Below are positions 10,980 through 20,921 of a stretch of 64,000 nucleotides of DNA, in pieces. The notes under the pieces are model-generated. The model did no database searches. It saw nothing but the letters and a program-made list of their open reading frames with translations, and was not told where the DNA came from. Every line of letters begins with the position of its first letter. The stretch's first letter is position 1. The position numbers were made by a program, and so were the translations under genes. This stretch comes from Batrachochytrium dendrobatidis JAM81 (taxonomy: Eukaryota > Chytridiomycota > Chytridiomycetes > Rhizophydiales), in assembly GCF_000203795.2 (NCBI RefSeq), contig NW_006281101.1, forward strand, positions 124,001-188,000, in the 5' to 3' direction.

Positions 10980-11881
10980 ATGACCGAGGCTGAGGATAGG
11001 AAGCGCAAGCTTCAGCAACTGGCAAAGGGCTCTACTGCTGCCACTGGTACCGCAAAGTCTTCTTCTAGGTACATACTTTTGTTACTGTTTTAACCTATGG
11101 TTTAAGGCAGTCGTTGTTGGAAACTGTGCATGGCCATTGTTCAATATAACTGTTTCTGATCATCACTTTGATTTTCCTACTTTGTATTTTGAACTATATG
11201 ATAGTGTATCCAAGTCTAGCAAAGACCATGCAAAAAAACCATCCAAACCCAGCAAGAAGCATGCCGATTCTGATGATGACGAAGAGGAAGAGGATGATGA
11301 AGACGAAGATGACGATGATGACCAGAATGATGACGAGGAATCTGCTGAAGATGAGGATAGTGAAGGTATGTATCAATCGACAGCATCAACCCATGATGGC
11401 TGTAGTAGGTGTGATCTGCAGTTGTAGTGCGTTCACAGGACAATACATGTATAATGGATCTTTAGTCGTAATGATCTCTTTAATTCTCATAGTCAGCTAT
11501 AACTGATTCATTTGATCTGGTGTTTTTACTAGATGAGCAACCAAAGAAAAAAGGCAGGTCCTCATTGTCCACTACTAGACACTCCACTTCTCATCACTCT
11601 TCAAAAAGGAACAGTACGACAACCAGAAAATCCAAGAGCGGCGATAGCGGCTCTGATGCAGGCAGTGGTGACGACGAGACACTTGGTAAGAAAATTCGCA
11701 ATACACATACAATCTCCAAATGCCCGACTAATCATAGTCTATGTGTATTTGACTGGAATTTACAGGCGATGAGATGGCTCATTTGGATCGTAGCAATATT
11801 ATTCAAGGTGGTCGCCGAACCAGAGGAAAGCGGATCGACTACACAGCGTTTGGTCCTGACCATGAAGATGAAGATGAATAA
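10980..11881 (+). CDS. CHZ1: Histone H2A.Z-H2B chaperone with CHZ domain
   Basis: Nuclear chaperone that delivers H2A.Z-H2B dimers for SWR1-dependent exchange. Exons 10980..11068, 11205..11365, 11533..11685 and 11766..11881 join in phase (about 172 residues). Order: basic N-terminus (RKRKLQQLAKG), a lysine-rich segment, a long Asp/Glu tract, a basic Ser/Thr linker, then the diagnostic C-terminal CHZ motif NIIQGGRRTRGKRIDY and an acidic tail. The acidic tract plus GRRTRGK/IDY pattern matches yeast Chz1 and the related HIRIP3 tail. The assignment rests on that last exon. The start codon touches the terminal repeat of an upstream element. An alternative downstream start is possible but would lose the conserved-looking basic N-terminus. 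Confidence 0.88.
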
Positions 11882-12539
11882 ACTACCCCGCCTTCCAATC
11901 GGGGGTACTCTAGCATTTTTGTATCATTATTGTACATTATTCAGTGCAGCATGTATGGAAACTAACTCGTTGATATTAGAAACAGGGACAGGTATTCAAT
12001 AGATTACTTTTAAAGGGTACTTGTAAGGTGGATCAATGTTTAATCAGCCCTGCACCATTTCCAAAAGCTGCATATACCAACGCAACTGCTGTAGTCATAT
12101 GGGTCATGGCCATTTTAATGTGAATGGGTGCTACATGTTTTTAATCTATGCGCTAGAGCTCATCACAATCTATTGGATTCAATTCACAGCGATTCTTGTG
12201 ACATTAAAAAGTTTGAATCGTGAGTGATGAAACATTGCAAGGTCTCCATACACATACATGCTGTATGTGTTGGAAAATGGTTCATGAATTGATGTTTTAT
12301 TTGCTTGACTATGGATACTTTTTTCCAACTAGGTATCCATTCAAGTCTACATTACGAGCAAACACGATACATTGTAGAAAAAAACAGCATATCGGTTTCA
12401 GTGGTCTAACATTAATATGCTTGCCTCGAATGGCATTTTCTACCAATAACGATCCAAAAAAGCTGGACCAAAATACAAATTATACGCTTTATGTCCAATC
12501 CTATGGTATATAAATGCATTAAAACAATAATAATAGATT
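11882..12539. other. Intergenic between convergent CHZ1 and VPS29, nothing recognised
   Basis: The interval lies between the 3' ends of two convergent genes. Short open frames exist but none shows coding character. No clear terminal-repeat match of the MITE family was seen. Confidence 0.55.
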
Positions 12540-13391
12540 TTAAATTGGGTTGGTGATGTCTAGACTTTTTTCATAATCAAGCTTCTCGACCTTGACTTCC
12601 CCATCAATCAGTTTGTAAACATAAAGGACGATTGATGTGCCTTGAATATCCATCAGAACAAAACTTGGGGTGGTTTCAACAAGGCTGGAAGGTGGGATAT
12701 GAGGTGGTGGGGATGAGGGTTGTATATTAGTGGTTGGAGATTGGGGTAGATCTGATTGCTCAACAGCATCATCTTGATTGTCATTGCTATCAGAGTCTTT
12801 GGAAGTAGGAGATCCATCAGCGACTGTAGCAGCAGGAGGAGTGGGAGGAGTAGGAGGAACGTAGTCTTGTGGAGCAACTGCAGTGCCAGGAAATACAAGA
12901 GAGAATGCACCAGTAGCTGATCCAGGGTTAACAAAAAAGCGACCCTCATACTCGTAGGCAGCGAATTCATGAGTGTGGCCAGAAACAAGCACATCAACGT
13001 CCAGTTGCCTAGCAGCAATCCCTAAAGCTTGAACATCTCCCCAAGGCAGCAACTGATGGCCATGCAAAAGTCCAATGCGGATAAGACCATGCTGGATGAC
13101 TTTAGCATGTGGAGGCTGCTGTACCGATGTAGTGGTTGAATGGGTGGTGCTATGAGTGACAGTAGCTGCAGATCCAGATCCAGATCCAGGAAGAAACTCA
13201 TCCATGTCTCCTCTGACAGTAACAACATTAGGTGCTATAGTTCGTAAATAGTCATACATGTCAGTCGAAGTCAAGTTGCCAGTGGAAAGGATCTGCTGAA
13301 TCTTGCCAGGAACTAAAAGCTTTTTGAACCTAGCAGGCAGGTCAATTTTCCTATGTGGAACATGAAAGTCTCCAATAAGTAGAACGAGCAT
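12540..13391 (-). CDS. VPS29: Retromer subunit VPS29 with extra loops
   Basis: Metallophosphoesterase-fold subunit of the retromer cargo-recognition complex (endosome-to-Golgi recycling). Single exon, 283 residues, whereas VPS29 is normally about 180-190. Visible signatures are GDFHVPHR at residues 7-14, LSTGNLTS, VRGDMDE, GLLHGHQL and VLVSGHTHEF with FFVNPGSATG, matching the metal-site positions of the fold. Two low-complexity insertions explain the size: a Gly/Ser/His/Thr-rich loop after VRGDMDEFL and a Pro/Ser/Asp-rich loop of about 60 residues before the C-terminal FVLMDIQG strand. Both replace surface loops, so the core should be intact. It is convergent with CHZ1. Confidence 0.95.
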   Translation of the reverse strand: MLVLLIGDFHVPHRKIDLPARFKKLLVPGKIQQILSTGNLTSTDMYDYLRTIAPNVVTVRGDMDEFLPGSGSGSAATVTHSTTHSTTTSVQQPPHAKVIQHGLIRIGLLHGHQLLPWGDVQALGIAARQLDVDVLVSGHTHEFAAYEYEGRFFVNPGSATGAFSLVFPGTAVAPQDYVPPTPPTPPAATVADGSPTSKDSDSNDNQDDAVEQSDLPQSPTTNIQPSSPPPHIPPSSLVETTPSFVLMDIQGTSIVLYVYKLIDGEVKVEKLDYEKSLDITNPI

Positions 13392-14387
13392 TGAGTGGTC
13401 AGTAGCGGTTGGTGATGGTTGGTAACAGTTGTTGAAATTGGAAGCACAATGTCAAGGTACTGAAGCGTGAAAGATCATTTCGTGTGCTTGCTCCATCCAC
13501 AAGTGCGTCGAATGATGATTCAAGTGAGATGGTTTTCACCTGTTACTCTGCACTTGTCAAGCGTATCTGCTGTCAAAATGTTGCCAGTTTACTACAATCG
13601 GATTGTCGAGTCCGAAAGTATGTTTAAATATTAACAAATTGTTTAATATTTGAATGGCATGAGCATTGTCGTGTCTCGTTTTATAGTAACAATCCGACTT
13701 GTTGACATGACCAGTTTATTGAGCGACCTGTCAATTCTCTTGATTCAATATAAAACATTACTCGTTTGGTCTAGCGGCAGTTGCTTATTCAACTTGGTCT
13801 TGTTCTGACACGAGAGTTTTGGCATTCCACTTGGTCTGTGCATTGACTTGAGCCGATCGTACAACTTTACTAACCAAAACCCTTGTTTTTAAAATGCAGT
13901 CTACTTGATGTTCAGAATGTCTATTAAATATGCTCAAGTTGAATTGTTGAAATATAAACAGTTTTTTCTGCGTTTTCATCACTTTTGTTTTTAGCTGCAA
14001 ATCATTGTCACGACTATTTCGAGTTGTAATCTGTAAGCAATATCACAATTGCTGCTCCAGTAGTGATGTCCATGATATCGAATTTACTACTATTGTATTC
14101 ATTTATACGAGTTTTACTTTATGCTGTCTAAACCACTTTTGGTATAACTGACTACATATGTGGCTTGTCGTTTATTAGTCCATATTCTCTTGTATGATTT
14201 GGTTATAACGACTGCAATGACGAATTGCTTTACCATATTATCCTATTCCTTACAAAAAACCTTGCCATGGCTTTGCTTTGTCTTGAAAGCAGCTGTATTT
14301 CTTATTCATCAAACTAAACTTGTGATACCCGGTCTTGCATCCCAACTGTTTAGCCTTTTGTAGGCTTTCCCTTGCTAATACAATCCC
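13392..14387. other. Intergenic, about 1 kb, nothing recognised
   Basis: This is upstream sequence of VPS29 (minus) and of the Arg/Ser-rich gene (plus). I see no RNA gene, no MITE terminus and no defensible coding region. Confidence 0.55.
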
Positions 14388-15014
14388 ATGAGCTCAAGAC
14401 TTGGTTACGACGACAGACATAAAGGTCGCTCATCTTTTCGAGACAATAATGATCCTTCGTGTCGCAGAGATGGCCGCCAAGATGTTGACTACCGTAGTGG
14501 CGGAGATTCCCTGTATCACAAAAGTGACCGACCTTATGATCGAGCGTCTACTTATTCCTCTGACAGAAGCAGAGATGGCGACCGTCGTAGAAGTAGATCT
14601 CCTATTGGCCAGTACCGTAGCCGTCGCAATAGTGATAGAGAGTCTCATGATAGTGGCAGCAGTCGTGGTAGATTCAGTCAACATACTGCTACGGATCGCG
14701 AGTCTACTGAAATAAGCGGCAGCTCATTTGAAACCTTGGCATTTGAAATTGATCTAACATTTGTGAGACATGCTCCATTTAATGTTCGTACTCCCCATCG
14801 ACCTAATCCCAATCGCTGGCCAACTCCTCCAGGTATACACTCTTTGCAGGACCATCAGAGTGTTTATCCAATTGACTCGGTTTCTGAAATCAGATCTGAA
14901 TCCCGTGACCATGCCGCAAAACCCAGATTCAGGTCTCAAGATGACTCGGCTCCATACCCACGACACCATGCTGACGAAGACCAACGCAGCTATAAATATG
15001 CCAGGCGTGAATAG
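14388..15014 (+). CDS. Arg/Ser/Asp-rich protein, function unknown
   Basis: A 208-residue single-exon protein. The first half is a dense arrangement of R, S, D, Y and G with RS/SR dipeptides (RRRSRSPIG) like RS domains of splicing-associated proteins. The second half is less biased and contains FEIDLTFVRHAPFNVRTPHR and a Pro-rich RPNPNRWPTPPG segment, followed by further charged sequence. I do not recognise the family. The RS-like half suggests RNA-processing context, but that is inference from composition. The frame is long for its AT content and uninterrupted, which supports it being real. Confidence 0.6.
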   Translation: MSSRLGYDDRHKGRSSFRDNNDPSCRRDGRQDVDYRSGGDSLYHKSDRPYDRASTYSSDRSRDGDRRRSRSPIGQYRSRRNSDRESHDSGSSRGRFSQHTATDRESTEISGSSFETLAFEIDLTFVRHAPFNVRTPHRPNPNRWPTPPGIHSLQDHQSVYPIDSVSEIRSESRDHAAKPRFRSQDDSAPYPRHHADEDQRSYKYARRE

Positions 15015-15551
15015 ATTAAAAGTCGGATATACATCAAGTCATCAATCTTACTACTTAATCCTTTCCATATAGTTCATTGAGCTAGCTCATTATCTTGTTA
15101 TTGCGTATTGCCTTTATTCTACTTTGATTATATCTCTGCCATTCTCAGATACAACTTTTATTACATTCTCTATTTGAAACTGTATTTTACAAGTCTACCC
15201 ATTTCATCATTTCAATACTAGTTCACATCTATTCTTTGATGAATAAAAATCAGTATCATTGAAAGATTGGTTTTGATAACTAAACTGGATAATCAGTTTA
15301 AAAACAATTCCATTTTGTGTCTATTCCGGTATTCTTTATAAAGGTTAAATCTGTTTACAAGTACTTTGAATAGTCAGACATGTGTTGTACTGTGTGTGGT
15401 ATCACCGCTTGATATGAGTAGTTGAACCACTTGTCGAAACTTTAAACCGTTTTATTTTGGAATTGATGTTTGACGGGATTTAACCGTTTGAGTTTGAACA
15501 TGAGCAGCATTCAACACAATGCATAGCATCCTAGTCATTAATCGTGATGAT
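15015..15551. other. Intergenic between convergent genes, nothing recognised
   Basis: An AT-rich interval between the 3' ends of the Arg/Ser-rich gene (plus) and the aspartic protease (minus). No feature is supported. Confidence 0.55.
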
Positions 15552-16965
15552 CTAACGTGACGGATGCCATAATTCCCCGTGTTCGTTTGCAATGACAGGA
15601 TATCCATCCGTTGTAGCTTCACACCCACACCCAGGACCAAATCCAACAAGTCCATTCTTTCGATCCAGTACAATTCTAAGTCGGGTCATGAAGGATATAC
15701 CAAGAATCGCGTTTTGATCTGATCCAATACCGACAGCAAATACATCTATCATTCAACATGTTTATGAGCTTCATATTCAATTCCAAAACACATATACTAC
15801 ATACATTTCCAAATATTTACATTCTTTAGGGCCAGCTTTTTGCAGGTAGTCTTTGGGTCCTAGCGTAATGTTCACAATGGAAGAAGGGTTTTTTTGTAAT
15901 GCTGCAGTCCCTGTAGACATTAAAAACGAAATCGTTGGCAACTTTTTCCAGTCGATAGTAAATTCCTTTAATTTCATTGTATAATCTTGAAAATAAAATA
16001 ATTTAAGCTCTTGAAGATTGGGACGGGGTTGAAATGCACGGCTTTTGATCATCTCGTTGACTAATTCCATCACAAGTATACGAGGAAGAAGTATTTTTGC
16101 AGCACATGTATCTATAAACGAAAACAAGGTGATTCCACCGCTAGGATTATATTGAAATGTGCTGGGTAGTTGTACTTTCTGATGATTAATCCATATACTC
16201 TTGATGTTGACAGTCAAAAAGTTCAATATGGGTGTCTCGACCCATACAACAGGAGATCCATCAGTTCCACATTTTGAAACTGTGCCTGTATTGCCTATAT
16301 CAATGTAACTCTGTTTGGACAGTTCATAGGAACATAGCTCAAAGGCAACTTCGTTTTTTTTGATAGACCCACTGGTGTAGAACGAGTCTATTATAGTAGC
16401 TCCTGATGTTATCTTGGAATGTGTCAGGGAAGGATAAGCAATACCAAGAATTCCATGATTCCATTGATCGTTGAGAACAAGTGATCTTGTCGACTGTTGA
16501 TAGATTCCTATTACTGGAGCATCAGTAGTAGATATGCTAGTTTTTGGTATGCTTACGGTAGCTGTAAAACTCACTCCTTTCCAAAAGGAACCATCAAAGT
16601 AACTATCAGAAAGCACATCTTCAGTTGTTGGAACATATTTCAAAACGGGTCCATTGTAATGGTTCAAGCCAAGAAGTGGTACAATTGAATTGGAAGATCC
16701 TGAATCAACTATAAAGTTTAGCTAGTTTAAACAATTCAAGAATGGTTAGATTCAAATAATGCATTGCTATAATCTATAGGATACATACATCAACTCCATT
16801 GACATTGAGTTTCATTATGAAACATTTTGTAACAGCACCATCCAATTCAACGGGTGATCGTTTTGATAGCCTATTGTTTGATTGAATGTGAGATGTTGAA
16901 GGATATAATAATGGAATTTGAATTGCAGCAACCTCTTGAAGTAAAAACAGAATCAATCGAAGCAT
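15552..16965 (-). CDS. Pepsin-like aspartic protease homologue (A1), divergent active site
   Basis: Secreted A1-family protein. Exons complement(15552..15745, 15821..16721, 16789..16965) give 423 residues. Exon 1 begins with a signal peptide (MLRLILFLLQEVAA); a second in-frame ATG lies 54 nt upstream. Splicing at GTATGT/CTAG yields VNGVDLNFIVDSGSS, placing the first catalytic Asp at about residue 65 in a DSGS context. The second motif reads FIDTCAAKILLP: the Asp (about residue 263) is kept but the usual DTG/DSG glycine is cysteine. The C-terminal NAILGISFM/RIVLDRKNGLVGF block is typical of the family, with GISF for the commoner GDSF. The last intron donor (GTAAAT) was chosen by phase; other choices break the C-terminal frame. 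It could be an active but divergent protease or a catalytically impaired paralogue. Confidence 0.85.
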
Positions 16966-17861
16966 GATGAGTGTATCTAATGGATTTGGAATGACAATCC
17001 CAGTGAGTTTTTTAACCAAAGATTAGGATATTACACAGATGATTTATAGCACACACATTTGATTCTTGTTTTGACAATTTAATTTCAGTATATTTCATAC
17101 TAGCCACCCTGTAATCATCAATGTTACAGGGAGTATAAATATTGCACAAAAGAATTATCCACCGCAAACACCATGCAACACCGTAGTGAAAAAATAGCAA
17201 GTGGTATACCATTGCATTCTTATAGTGTGTCAGTGGTTTTATATCCAAATTTAGATTAGCTTGAATGGAATACACGGTGATAAATGCACTCCGAGCTATT
17301 CCGCCATGGTCACGTAAATGATCACTTGCATTCATCTTGCCTCTTCAAAACATACCGCCATCGTATGATGCTTATACAAATCAAATTATGGTTTTGATCT
17401 GATTTTTTAAATCCGCCCTTTCCTCCCTTTTTGCACAATCGCATATTGTAGAACCGTCCGATTTGAAACTGAATCCATCCCTGATGTTGTCAACAAGACT
17501 TTTTATCATTTTAAATGTCAAATACAGTCGCGTTTTATAGCCGTATTCACGTAAAACACTTTTGTAATGATTGTCTTGGAATAAACAATCGTTACATATT
17601 TGTTGTTGTTGGAAATGAATGGTTTATTATTGAAACTCTATTCTAATATCAGATACGTTTACGTTCTAGTTTAACAGAATATTTCAAGAATGCAATGGAT
17701 GGGTTCACGTCAACCGTTAAAAGAATTCCAAGAGTTTAAAAAGTAAAATGTAGTTTGGATGATCATTCATGAGATTGGCAGTTTATTATGTATGTTGACA
17801 TTTTCACTCAATGCTTCATTTGACGTGAATGGTTTAATTCGAGGTTGGATCATCAGGACTT
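16966..17861. other. Intergenic, contains one small MITE-like element
   Basis: No gene is supported. A solitary terminus-like sequence (GCCATGGTCACGTAAATGAT) lies near 17303, and a complete short element occupies 17537-17835. Confidence 0.55.
17537..17835. mobile_element. Short MITE-like element (about 300 bp)
   Basis: The left end TAGCCGTATTCACGTAAAAC and right end TTTGACGTGAATGGTTT form the family inverted termini. The right end lies about 25 bp from the stop codon of the rhomboid gene on the minus strand. Confidence 0.6.
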
Positions 17862-19260
17862 TTAAAACCTGACTCGTCCTGATCTAGCTCTTGCTAAAAA
17901 CCACAGAATGCCAACAAGTGCTCCACCTAAATGCCCAGCACCATCAACCTGTCCGCCTGTATCGGTAGCTGTTCTATATATATCATAGGCTACAGCAGCC
18001 CCACCTATAGCCCATGCTGGCATTGGCAGAACAAAAAACAACAGAATTTGTGATGTTGGATATCTAAGAACAAAGTATGAAAGAAGTCCGGAAATACACC
18101 CACTAGCTCCCATTGAGTTGTAATTGGGTGTTGGAGCAGCCCATTGGGAATAAGGATGATCGCGACGCTTTTGATCTCGGACAGATTGTCGATAAGCAAT
18201 ATGAAGTGCCGATGCAAGAGAGGATCCAATACCCGATACAAGATACAATCCAATAAATGTTGAAACTCCAAGTGATAAAACCACCTACATTCAAGTATTA
18301 GATTAAACGATGCAGCATTCAAGATCCATCCAATATCGACTTACAGGCTGAATAAAAGAATACAGTACAAACATGTTCATGCCAAAATCTATCATGGTAG
18401 ATTGGATGATAAAATTAGTATAGAATGATTCAATCATACCGTGATGGAAACTGTCATCACTTACGTAATAGATCAGAATGACTAAAGCAGCAAGTCATAG
18501 CAGTCCACAATCGGTGTTCTTGAAAAAGTCCTTTAGCGCTTACAGTAAAATGGTCCACCATCCATCTCAAACTTGATACATCATTCATGCTCACAGCCAT
18601 GAATCTCGCACTATTCCACATAAGCAATACTAGAAACATATGAAAATAAAGGATTGAATGAGATGAGCAGTTGCTTATATAAACATGTTCGGATTACGCA
18701 CCAGCAATGTTGATGATAAGGATAATAGCAAACACTTTTTTCCAATCTTCCATCCATTGAAAGACATCACGATTCTGATTAGACAGTTCCCTCTGAGTAT
18801 TGTTGCGAAAGTTGGATCGGAATAAAGATACCGGCCAATCTCTTTTTTGAATAGCTGCTTTGATAGGAAGGAAATATGCATGAATTGATGCAATGGATGA
18901 CATGGATCGGCAAGATTTTAATCCCAAAATCGATGTGAAAGAACAGAGTTGGATGCCATTGGGATGATAACTAGTGCGTTTTATATTGACCAGCATGGTG
19001 AATACAGATGACTGGATAGTAGTTTTTATTGGTAGTTGATTCTGCTTTGATCCAAATACACTATTCGACATGGTTGATAGTGATGCGGTCTTGTTGGTTG
19101 CAGCAATCGATCTAGATCTAGTAAATGATGCTGCCAATGGCAACCCCGACATACAATGGAGAGTAGATTTAGTCCACAGAAATGATGATTGAAATGGGGA
19201 TACAAGACCCATATGAACCAAGTAGCGATGTCCAATCCTGAATGCTGAGTGAGCAGCCAT
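17862..19260 (-). CDS. PCP1: Mitochondrial rhomboid serine protease (Pcp1/PARL type)
   Basis: Inner-membrane intramembrane protease that in yeast and animals cleaves proteins of mitochondrial dynamics and quality control. Exons complement(17862..18284, 18345..18388, 18465..18629, 18702..19260) join in phase to 396 residues. The N-terminal 180 residues are basic and hydroxylated (mitochondrial import), then a first membrane segment spans the intron (FAIILIINIAG-VLLMW). The rhomboid core has CCFSHSDLLHFGMNMFVLYSF, the catalytic serine in NSMGASGCISG (about residue 317) and the catalytic histidine in DGAGHLGGALVG (about residue 374). The presequence and the PARL-like order with a preceding membrane helix favour the mitochondrial class over secretory rhomboids. 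The start at 19260 was chosen; an upstream in-frame ATG at 19299 is possible. Confidence 0.93.
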
Positions 19261-19863
19261 TTTGTAGTGGATTGAAATGGTCAGTTTGAAGAATATCAAA
19301 TCGTGCGTTTTACTGTCGTGGTCACGAAAATAAAACTAGACAAGAATGTCAAATACAATTGCATGTTTGCTAGACATTGCATTTCCAGTTATTTATGACT
19401 GGTGAGAATGGAAATGGAAACAAGATAAAAAGTTGTCATTGTCATCAGTGTATAAAGTACGCCAATTTTATTCAACTCAATGCACGTATTATTCTAGACA
19501 AGATTCCATTCTGTAAAACGACTGTCTGGTTAGACACGGTTTACCAACTGCTCAACAGTGCAGATTGCAGCTACATTCACATGCAGGAAATGACTCAAGA
19601 ATTGGGATAGTTTAATTCCAGATATCAAATCGAGGAATTCTAGAGACTGCAATGAATTGCTAGCACAAACACGATTTAATCATGGATTATTAGAGTAGTT
19701 GATTCAAGATACAAGTTTTCATTTTATGTGAATACAGCTGTGAAATAAACATTCAATTCAGTACTTTATTATTAATGTTGACAAAAAAGTAGTATTTTTA
19801 TTATTACAAACAGCAATCCATCTTCTTGACAGATTAGCCCAACCACTTTGAGTGTGTTGATGA
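19261..19863. other. Intergenic, largely one MITE-like element
   Basis: The element at 19309-19744 fills most of this gap between the rhomboid start and the stop of the Sel1-repeat gene; no gene is supported. Confidence 0.6.
19309..19744. mobile_element. MITE-like element with diverged left terminus
   Basis: The right end (TTTTATGTGAATACAGCTGT) is a good family terminus; the left end (ACTGTCGTGGTCACGAAAAT) is a diverged inverted match. It lies between PCP1 and the Sel1-repeat gene. Confidence 0.6.
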
Positions 19864-20856
19864 TTAGTCTGAATCTTCTTCCTTTTCCTCATCAGCGACA
19901 TTGTATTTATCCTTCCAAATCCATTGCATTTGCACCAATCGGGCACCTTGTTGTTCAGCCTTGCGAAGCCAAAAGGCAGCCTTTTGCTTGTTGGGCTTGA
20001 TACCATCCCCTCGGAGGTAGCATTCAGCCAACTCCATTTGAGCATCAGGATCTCCCAATTCAGCAGCCATATTGAGATAGTATACTGCAGTAATTTTGCT
20101 TTTGGGAACGCCCCAACCCTGTTTGAAAGAAATAGCGAGTTCATAAACAGCCAAAACAAGCTCGTTGAGAGATGGAGGAGATGGAGAGTTTTGTTTACTG
20201 GCTCGAGAGAGAGTATCCCGTTTAGGATGGAGTTTTTGAGGACCAGAAGTTCCATGATTACCACTTGTGGCTAATGGAGAAGCTGTTGTACCTTCACAGA
20301 TGGATGACGATCGACCCGGAATATGTGGAGATCCACTAGCTCTACTCGAGTCTGTGCCATTGTTTTCAGTGTTGCTGGAACTATGAATCGATCCCTCACC
20401 TGCAAAGCTGTATCGTTTTCGTAGACGACGAAGACTAGCTGCTTGCTTCGCCACTTCACCTGTTGCTTGATTAGCGGCAACTTGAAGTAGACGAACTGCC
20501 TCTTCTTCATTACGTTGCATACCCCATCCATGTCGCATGGATATAGCAAACAGAAACAATCCCAACGGGTTTCCCTGGGCTGCAGACAGTGAGAAATAGT
20601 ATGAGGCTACAGGCAGTTGATTGAGTTCATGATAAAAAATGGCAACAGACAGTGGGTCTTGAATGTCACACACTCCCTCTGGGACTGGAGGAACTGTGCG
20701 GTCGATCAGAGCCTGTGGTGGTGTAAGCGGATGTGGCAAGTCATAAATGGAGAATGTCTTGGGTTTGGGTTTTCTAAACAAGTTCATGGCTGGTTTCTTC
20801 TGATGGATGAGCTTGCTAGTCGAGTGCATTTTGAATATCTGCAAAACGCCTTTCAC
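19864..20856 (-). CDS. Sel1-like repeat protein (330 residues)
   Basis: Single-exon protein with Sel1/TPR-like helical repeats: one around ASYYFSLSAAQGNPLGLFLFA with HGWGMQRNEEEAVRLLQVAA, a Ser/Thr-rich insertion of about 70 residues, then two clear repeats (FKQGWGVPKSKITAVYYLNMAA; DAQMELAECYLRGDGI with KAAFWLRKAEQQGA), and an acidic tail. A conserved-looking N-terminal block (DLPHPLTPPQALIDR) precedes the repeats. Similar fungal proteins include the S. pombe Nif1/yeast Dsf2 group, but that link is from memory and tentative. Sel1 arrays act as scaffolds; the partner is unknown. A CACGTG lies at the 5' end, close to the chosen start. Confidence 0.8.
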   Translation of the reverse strand: MKGVLQIFKMHSTSKLIHQKKPAMNLFRKPKPKTFSIYDLPHPLTPPQALIDRTVPPVPEGVCDIQDPLSVAIFYHELNQLPVASYYFSLSAAQGNPLGLFLFAISMRHGWGMQRNEEEAVRLLQVAANQATGEVAKQAASLRRLRKRYSFAGEGSIHSSSNTENNGTDSSRASGSPHIPGRSSSICEGTTASPLATSGNHGTSGPQKLHPKRDTLSRASKQNSPSPPSLNELVLAVYELAISFKQGWGVPKSKITAVYYLNMAAELGDPDAQMELAECYLRGDGIKPNKQKAAFWLRKAEQQGARLVQMQWIWKDKYNVADEEKEEDSD

Positions 20857-20859
20857 GTG
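20854..20859. promoter_or_regulatory. CACGTG at the start of the Sel1-repeat gene
   Basis: TTTCACGTGACTC overlaps the first ATG of the 19864-20856 gene as annotated. If this is a promoter element, the real start is the next ATG (20829), which would leave the E-box in the leader or upstream region. Confidence 0.4.
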
Positions 20860-20921
20860 ACTCGGTTTTGAAATTCAATTTCTAGCTTATTTCTCTTCAC
20901 ATTACACAATAAAATCTCGAC

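Noticed and set aside
15745..15821. GTATGT donor at 15814 for the last aspartic-protease intron
   Set aside because: It shifts the C-terminal exon out of the ILG...FD frame; the GTAAAT donor at 15820 restores it.
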